A stretch of DNA of 5,095 bases, taken from contig CAKTEB010000114.1 of the NCBI GenBank assembly GCA_934546685.1, forward strand, positions 1 through 5,095. Direction: 5' to 3'. Positions within the stretch are counted from its first letter, which is position 1. Each line of letters opens with the position of its first letter. The position numbers and the translations under genes are program-made. Shown here one piece after another: positions 1-5,095 of the stretch. The DNA is from an uncultured Oscillospiraceae bacterium. GTDB taxonomy: Bacteria > Bacillota > Clostridia > Oscillospirales > Oscillospiraceae. Below the pieces are notes generated by a model. The model did not search any database. It was not told where the DNA came from and worked only from the letters and a program-made list of their open reading frames with translations.

Positions 1-468
1 ACCGTGGACGGGAAAAAGCTGACCATGTCCTGGCTGGGGCCCGGGGAATGCTATGGGGCCGCGGCTATGTTCAATACCAGAAACTGCTATGCCTCCAGCC
101 TCACTGCCAAACGGGTCACGGAGGTGCTGTACATTCCCCAGGAGGTCATCGCCTGGGCCATGCAGCGCAGCGGACGAATCACTGAGAACTATGTTTCCTA
201 CTTGGCGGATCGGATCTGGTTTTTAAGCAGCCGGATCTCCGCCCTTACCGCGGGAACCGTCCAGCAGAAGCTGGCGGCATATCTGCTGGAGCACGGGGGC
301 GTGGACGTGTCCCTTACCAACCTGTCCCAGCAGCTGAACATCGGAAGGGCCTCTCTGTACCGGGTATTAGACGAGCTGGAGGAGGCCGATATCATTCGGC
401 GTCAGGGCAAAAAATTGGAGATCCTGTCCCGGCAGGGGCTGCGAAACACCCTGGGCGGTAAGGAATAA
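1..468 (+). CDS. Crp/Fnr family transcriptional regulator (5'-truncated)
   Basis: This is the last 155 codons of a cytoplasmic DNA-binding regulator. Frame 1 is open from base 1 and ends in TAA at 466-468. The GTG at 4-6 is not a credible start because the protein begins in the middle of a domain. Bases 10-135 encode the second half of a cyclic-nucleotide-binding-type beta barrel (GPGECYG, MF, YASS, then a VLYIP strand). A long dimer helix follows, and then a winged helix-turn-helix: LTNLSQQLNIG at 313-345, recognition helix RASLYRVLDELEE at 346-384, and wing RRQGKKLEIL. In E. coli CRP the cAMP pocket has the pattern GE...RS. Here those positions read GA and AS, so canonical cAMP binding is unlikely and the effector is unknown. 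Two cysteines (codons 49 and 85) lie in the barrel. The family is clear; the specific regulon is not. The gene converges on the AI-2E gene. Confidence 0.93.
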   Translation, partial: TVDGKKLTMSWLGPGECYGAAAMFNTRNCYASSLTAKRVTEVLYIPQEVIAWAMQRSGRITENYVSYLADRIWFLSSRISALTAGTVQQKLAAYLLEHGGVDVSLTNLSQQLNIGRASLYRVLDELEEADIIRRQGKKLEILSRQGLRNTLGGKE

Positions 469-482
469 AAGCGCAAAAGAAT

Positions 483-518
483 AAAAGTACCTGCATCCAA
501 TGGGGTGCAGGTACTTTT
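483..518. terminator. Bidirectional intrinsic terminator between convergent genes
   Basis: The left arm 483-498 (AAAAGTACCTGCATCC) pairs with 503-518 over 16 bp, with one G-U wobble and a 4-nt loop. The outer AAAA/TTTT pairs supply a short U-run on the plus strand, and the minus strand reads TTTTATTCTTTT past the hairpin. It begins 15 nt after the regulator stop codon and ends 5 nt before the complement of the AI-2E stop codon, so it probably ends both transcripts. No experimental support is available. Confidence 0.85.
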
Positions 519-522
519 ACGG

Positions 523-1722
523 TTATTGGGGATCCGAGGACGGCGCTGCGTCCTGTTCTGCTTCCGCCTCCGGCTTTTCCGCAGCAGGGAGCCGGGCGGC
601 ATCCAGGATCCGCTGGAACAGCAGCCGGAAATCTGTCAGAGTGGGGGTGAAGAAGCCCATGCCATAGAGACCGATGAAAATCATGCAGCAGATGGGGCAG
701 AGGATCATGCCTGCAACGCCGCCCAACTTCATGCCCACATAGATGCTGATGAGGGACACCAGAGGGCTCAGGCCGGTTTGGTTGCCCACCACCTTGGGCT
801 CCGCCAGCTTCCGGAACAGAAACAGCGCAAAGGCCAGCACCAGCAGGAACAGCCCCTTTTTCACACTGCCGAACAGCAGCGTCAACACGCCCCAGGGCAC
901 CAGCACCGCGCCGCTGCCGAAGAAAGGCATTATGTCGATGATGCCGCAGGCGATGGCGATCAGCAGGGAATAGCTCTGCCCGGCGATCAGCAGGGCTGCG
1001 AAGATAATCAGCGTCACAATGCCGGAGAGGATCAGCTGGGCCCGGAGATAGCCGAACATTGCCGAGCCCGTGGCTTCCTTCACATGGCGCATGTGGGGGC
1101 GGATGATGTCAGGTACCCAGGCAATCAGGCGGCTCCGGAGCCCAGGGTAATCCGCGGTCATAAAATACGCGCCCACAATGAAAAACAGCAGCGACACCAC
1201 AAAATTCGCAATACCCGAGGCCAGATTGCCCACGCCCACCACCACCGTGGGGGCCCAGGTGGAGATCTTGCCGGTGAGCCAGCTAAGACCCTGCTGGATG
1301 AAGTTCATCACATATTCCTCCGCGTCGGTGGAGGTAAAATGTACGTTGTCGCTGAGGAAGACGGACAGCCGGGTCAAAGCGTCGGTGAGGCCGTCCCGGA
1401 TGCTGCTCCAGCTGCGGATCAGATCCACGATCTGAGAGCCCAGATAGTATCCCGCGTAGACCAGGATCCCCGTGGCTGCCAGCAGCATCAGCACCACAAA
1501 CAGCATGGACCAGAAGTTCCAGCCGCCTACCCGTTTTGCGAATTTCTGCACCAGGGGCGCCAGCAGCGTGGCGGCGATAAAGGCCAGCAGAAACGGGAAG
1601 AACAGATTCAGCACCGTGGGCAGCAGCAGGGCCAGGCCCAGCAGCACCGCCAAAATCAGCAGCAGACGGAGGCTGATCCGCAGTACCAGCTTTTTGAAGG
1701 GAACATGGTTGGTGTCGTCCAT
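523..1722 (-). CDS. AI-2E family membrane protein (YtvI-like)
   Basis: This is a 399-aa polytopic membrane protein of the AI-2E/PerM family (AI-2E_transport domain). Family members include the autoinducer-2 exporter TqsA, sodium/proton antiporters and the sporulation protein YtvI, so substrate cannot be assigned. Hydrophobic segments lie near residues 11-58 (two helices), 72-94, 168-188, 222-248, 251-284, 288-306 and 318-355. The soluble insert around 95-165 is typical. Family signatures are visible: YFMTADYPGLRSRL (186-199), DIMPFFGSGAVLVPWG (263-278) and EPKVVGNQTGLSPL (308-321), followed by a glycine-rich last helix ending in LCPI. The C-terminal tail (380-399) is Ala/Glu/Pro-rich and probably cytoplasmic. 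ATG at 1722 was chosen over upstream in-frame codons because AGAGGTGA (1735-1728) lies 5 nt before it and the family N-terminus begins here. The length is normal. The signatures resemble Firmicutes YtvI, but that subgroup call is tentative. Confidence 0.94.
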   Translation of the reverse strand: MDDTNHVPFKKLVLRISLRLLLILAVLLGLALLLPTVLNLFFPFLLAFIAATLLAPLVQKFAKRVGGWNFWSMLFVVLMLLAATGILVYAGYYLGSQIVDLIRSWSSIRDGLTDALTRLSVFLSDNVHFTSTDAEEYVMNFIQQGLSWLTGKISTWAPTVVVGVGNLASGIANFVVSLLFFIVGAYFMTADYPGLRSRLIAWVPDIIRPHMRHVKEATGSAMFGYLRAQLILSGIVTLIIFAALLIAGQSYSLLIAIACGIIDIMPFFGSGAVLVPWGVLTLLFGSVKKGLFLLVLAFALFLFRKLAEPKVVGNQTGLSPLVSLISIYVGMKLGGVAGMILCPICCMIFIGLYGMGFFTPTLTDFRLLFQRILDAARLPAAEKPEAEAEQDAAPSSDPQ

Positions 1723-1727
1723 CGCAT

Positions 1728-1735
1728 TCACCTCT
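1728..1735 (-). promoter_or_regulatory. Ribosome binding site deciding the AI-2E start
   Basis: On the minus strand AGAGGTGA lies 5 nt upstream of the ATG at 1722. The open frame extends 35 codons further upstream to 1827, but that extension would run through the putative promoter and palindrome and has no family-like sequence. The site therefore fixes the start at 1722. Confidence 0.85.
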
Positions 1736-1747
1736 TTCTTATAGTGT

Positions 1748-1762
1748 ATTCTATCATAGAAT
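1748..1762. repeat. Perfect 15-bp palindrome upstream of the AI-2E gene
   Basis: ATTCTAT-C-ATAGAAT is a perfect 7-1-7 inverted repeat centred on 1755, about 33 bp upstream of the AI-2E start. It coincides with the best -10-like hexamers on the minus strand, so it is placed where a repressor operator would block transcription. Because both arms are A/T-rich and resemble -10 elements, chance symmetry is also possible. The binding factor is unknown. Confidence 0.45.
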
Positions 1763-1781
1763 CGGAAAAAGGGAATGCAGA
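1753..1781 (-). promoter_or_regulatory. Weak putative sigma-A promoter for the AI-2E gene
   Basis: On the minus strand TATGAT (1758-1753) is a 5-of-6 match to the -10 consensus. At 17 bp upstream the best -35 is TCTGCA (1781-1776), only about 3 of 6. An alternative -10, TAGAAT (1753-1748), has an even poorer -35. The transcript start would fall near 1746, leaving a leader of about 24 nt that contains the ribosome binding site. The poor -35 makes this a low-confidence call and would be compatible with activator dependence. Confidence 0.4.
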
Positions 1782-1799
1782 AACGATGAAATTTTTTTG

Positions 1800-1849
1800 A
1801 AAAAAGACGAAAAATTATGGTTGACAATCCGTGTGAAAAGGTGTATTAT
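1800..1849 (+). promoter_or_regulatory. Strong promoter with A-tract UP element for tRNA-Leu
   Basis: The -35 is a perfect TTGACA (1821-1826). The -10 is TATTAT (1844-1849, 5 of 6), and the spacer is exactly 17 bp. Two A-tracts at 1800-1805 and 1810-1814, roughly one helical turn apart, sit just upstream, where the RNA polymerase alpha-subunit C-terminal domain binds UP elements. Predicted transcription starts near 1855-1857, about 10 nt before the mature tRNA, as is common for stable RNA genes. Confidence 0.88.
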
Positions 1850-1865
1850 ATTAAGGCTGTTTGAC

Positions 1866-1953
1866 GCGCGAGTGGTGGAATTGGCAGACTCGCTAGATTC
1901 AGGTTCTAGTGTCCATTACGGACGTGCGGGTTCAAGTCCCGCCTCGCGCACCA
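1866..1953 (+). tRNA. tRNA-Leu (anticodon CAG)
   Basis: This is an 88-nt class II tRNA that reads CUG codons. The acceptor stem is GCGCGAG (1866-1872) paired with CTCGCGC (1943-1949), followed by discriminator A1950 and encoded CCA (1951-1953). The anticodon stem CTAGA/TCTAG (1893-1897, 1905-1909) encloses loop TTCAGGT, which places anticodon CAG at 1900-1902 with G at position 37. A long variable arm with a GTCC/GGAC stem (1911-1914, 1920-1923) is as expected for leucine. The T arm is GCGGG-TTCAAGT-CCCGC (1926-1942). All stems pair without mismatch. The CUG codon is heavily used in the neighbouring tex and AI-2E genes, in line with a highly expressed isoacceptor. Confidence 0.98.
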
Positions 1954-1993
1954 ACGTCGGAGTAAAGTATGCTTTGCTCCGACGTTCTTTTTT
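1954..1993 (+). terminator. Intrinsic terminator after tRNA-Leu, upstream of tex
   Basis: ACGTCGGAG (1954-1962) pairs with CTCCGACGT (1977-1985). The stem continues inward through a T-G wobble and AAAG/CTTT to a TATG loop, giving about 14-15 bp. It is followed by a six-T run at 1988-1993. The hairpin starts directly after the tRNA CCA, and its last T lies only 25 nt before the tex start codon, so it also sits in the path of any transcript entering tex from upstream. Confidence 0.92.
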
Positions 1994-2005
1994 GCGCATT
2001 TTTAC

Positions 2006-2013
2006 AGGAGGAG
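2006..2013 (+). promoter_or_regulatory. Ribosome binding site of tex
   Basis: AGGAGGAG lies about 5 nt before the ATG at 2019 and is a near-perfect Shine-Dalgarno sequence. It decides the start, because the reading frame is open far upstream through the tRNA gene, where translation is implausible. Confidence 0.9.
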
Positions 2014-2018
2014 ACAAA

Positions 2019-4181
<2,163 letters not shown>

Positions 4182-4241
4182 TGCACAAAATAGAATGTGA
4201 TAATTTGTGAATTCTGCCTCTAAACTGGTGCATGGTAATCC

Positions 4242-4270
4242 TTGCATTTCAAGATAGGGTTTGCTAAAAT
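4242..4270 (+). promoter_or_regulatory. Sigma-A promoter with extended -10 for the repeat-protein gene
   Basis: The -35 is TTGCAT (4242-4247, 4 of 6) and the -10 is TAAAAT (4265-4270, 5 of 6). The spacer is exactly 17 bp, and TGC at 4262-4264 immediately before the -10 gives an extended -10 element. Predicted start is near 4277, which leaves a leader of about 52 nt. The promoter makes the downstream gene independent of tex. No convincing U-run terminator for tex is visible in 4182-4241; only short imperfect inverted repeats occur there (for example CACAAA at 4184-4189 with TTTGTG at 4204-4209). Confidence 0.75.
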
Positions 4271-4279
4271 CAGAGTAAA

Positions 4280-4302
4280 CTAGGATATTAAAAATGTCCT
4301 GG
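4280..4302 (+). promoter_or_regulatory. Predicted 5'-terminal mRNA stem-loop in the leader
   Basis: CTAGGATATT (4280-4289) pairs with AATGTCCTGG (4293-4302) over 10 bp, with two G-U wobbles and an AAA loop. With transcription starting near 4277 the hairpin would occupy the first nucleotides of the mRNA, a position that in known Gram-positive transcripts can slow RNase attack from the 5' end. It has no U-run, so it is not a terminator. The ribosome binding site at 4314-4320 stays single-stranded. Confidence 0.5.
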
Positions 4303-4313
4303 GAATTACCAAA

Positions 4314-4320
4314 AGAGGAG
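4314..4320 (+). promoter_or_regulatory. Ribosome binding site of the repeat-protein gene
   Basis: AGAGGAG is followed by an 8-nt spacer and the ATG at 4329. The nearby ATG at 4321 directly abuts the Shine-Dalgarno sequence, too close for initiation, and is out of frame with the signal peptide. Confidence 0.88.
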
Positions 4321-4328
4321 ATGTTCAA

Positions 4329-5095
4329 ATGAACAAATTGCTGAAACGCACCCTCATGGTGGGCGCGCTGGCTGGTTGCCTGGCTACGGCGGCTTGGGCC
4401 GGAAATGTGGAAATGGACATGGTGGGCGACGGCTCTATTCTCTATCCGGGCGCTGCGGATGGCTATTATGAGACCAACTACACCAGTGTGAACGAAAACG
4501 GAGACAAAACTCCCGCTGACACCAAGCTGTATTTTAACGGCAATGGCGATGTGACCTGGGGTACCACAACCTACGCCAATGGCACCACAACCTATCGCTA
4601 TGAGTATGATGCCAAGGGCAACCTGGTAAAGAGCGTTCAGGTGGCGCCTACAACGCAGTCCAAGATTGTCACCACCGAGACCTATACTTATAATGAGGAC
4701 GGCGATCTGACTCAGTCTCGTTATTACAGCGACTGGAACGGCCAGATCGACGATTACACCTACACCTATAAGTACGAGGCCAACAAGCTGACGGTCAATG
4801 TAGACATCGCAAGCGAGGGCGAAATTGTAGCAACCAGAACCATCGTCTATACCCTCAATGACAATGGAGACCCTGTAAAGCGCGTAAGAGTCTACAAGGA
4901 AGGCAATTTGCCGGAGGACACCTCTGTGGAGGTATATACCTATGATGAAAAGGGCAACCTGATTTCTGTTGCTGCTGGCGAAGACGACAAACGGGAGATC
5001 ACTACCTACGAGTATAATGACAAGGATCTCTGCGTAGCGTCCACCTGGAATCCCAGTGAGTATTCCGCCGAGCACTATCATTCCGTGCCCAATAC
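4329..5095 (+). CDS. Secreted YD-like repeat protein, function unknown (3'-truncated)
   Basis: 255 codons are visible with no stop before the window ends. The N-terminus is an export signal: MNKLLKR, a hydrophobic stretch, then AWA-GN at 22-26, a good signal peptidase I site. An LAGC sequence (14-17) could instead be a lipobox, but the hydrophobic stretch continuing past the Cys favours signal peptidase I. The mature part is a series of repeats of the form (Y/T)xYxYDxxGNLxxS, with the Asp-like residue at 70, 94, 122, 150, 177, 206 and 230. Clear units are YEYDAKGNLVKS, YTYNEDGDLTQS and YTYDEKGNLISV. These resemble RHS/YD repeats, which build beta-rich extracellular structures, but units here are mostly 27-29 residues long, and no toxin or RHS core motif is seen. 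It is probably a cell-surface or secreted protein. The gene is visibly poorer in G+C than tex and uses more A/T-ending codons. It has its own promoter and ribosome binding site. No specific function can be assigned. Confidence 0.85.
   Translation, partial: MNKLLKRTLMVGALAGCLATAAWAGNVEMDMVGDGSILYPGAADGYYETNYTSVNENGDKTPADTKLYFNGNGDVTWGTTTYANGTTTYRYEYDAKGNLVKSVQVAPTTQSKIVTTETYTYNEDGDLTQSRYYSDWNGQIDDYTYTYKYEANKLTVNVDIASEGEIVATRTIVYTLNDNGDPVKRVRVYKEGNLPEDTSVEVYTYDEKGNLISVAAGEDDKREITTYEYNDKDLCVASTWNPSEYSAEHYHSVPN
4536..5031 (+). repeat. Seven degenerate YD-like protein repeats
   Basis: The repeats are aligned on the residue after the aromatic (D/N/E), which falls at codons 70, 94, 122, 150, 177, 206 and 230, giving steps of 24, 28, 28, 27, 29 and 24. 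The third core (EANKL) and the last (NDKDL) lack the turn glycine. The DNA copies are too diverged to be recent tandem duplications; only the protein pattern is conserved. More units may follow beyond the window. Confidence 0.7.

Noticed and set aside
505..1800. Plus-strand open frame of 431 codons opposite the AI-2E gene
   Set aside because: Its translation is low-complexity (many Gln, His, Glu, Arg) with no domain, it has no ribosome binding site, its start lies inside the terminator hairpin, and it mirrors a well-supported membrane protein gene.
1723..1827. N-terminal extension of the AI-2E protein by 35 codons
   Set aside because: It overlaps the putative promoter and palindrome and lacks a ribosome binding site, whereas the ATG at 1722 has a good one.
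1866..1953. tRNA-Leu as an integration (att) site for a mobile element
   Set aside because: No integrase gene and no second copy of the tRNA 3' end is visible in the window, and housekeeping tex follows directly.
1797..2018. N-terminal extension of tex by 74 codons
   Set aside because: It would translate through the tRNA-Leu gene and its terminator; family alignment and the ribosome binding site place the start at 2019.

Overview
The window looks like chromosomal DNA of a Gram-positive, Clostridia-type bacterium, plausibly a gut Oscillospiraceae or relative. This is an inference, not a database match. It rests on high G+C coding sequence, strong AGGAGG-type ribosome binding sites, sigma-A promoters with 17-bp spacers, a tRNA with an encoded CCA end, U-run hairpin terminators, and an AI-2E protein resembling the YtvI branch common in spore-forming Firmicutes.

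Layout: (1) 1-468, plus strand, the 3' part of a Crp/Fnr-type regulator whose start lies outside the window. (2) 483-518, a hairpin between two convergent genes that can terminate both. (3) 523-1722, minus strand, an AI-2E family membrane protein, with a weak promoter and a perfect 15-bp palindrome just upstream. (4) 1800-1849, A-tracts and a near-consensus promoter driving tRNA-Leu(CAG) at 1866-1953, followed at once by a strong intrinsic terminator (1954-1993). (5) 2019-4181, plus strand, a full-length Tex protein (720 aa) starting only 25 nt after the terminator U-run. (6) 4242-4270, a good extended -10 promoter, then a predicted hairpin at the very 5' end of the transcript. (7) 4329 to the window end, plus strand, a secreted repeat protein (255 codons seen, 3' end outside the window) with at least seven YD-like repeats.

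Most of this is ordinary housekeeping sequence: a regulator, a permease-like protein, a tRNA and an RNA-binding transcription factor. No CRISPR array, insertion sequence, defence cassette or clear mobile element is visible. The points deserving a second look are the tRNA-terminator-tex arrangement, in which tex appears to depend on readthrough; the regular repeat architecture of the secreted protein; and the 5'-terminal hairpin of its mRNA. There is no sign that the four protein genes form a common pathway or operon. They are separated by terminators or promoters and differ in orientation.
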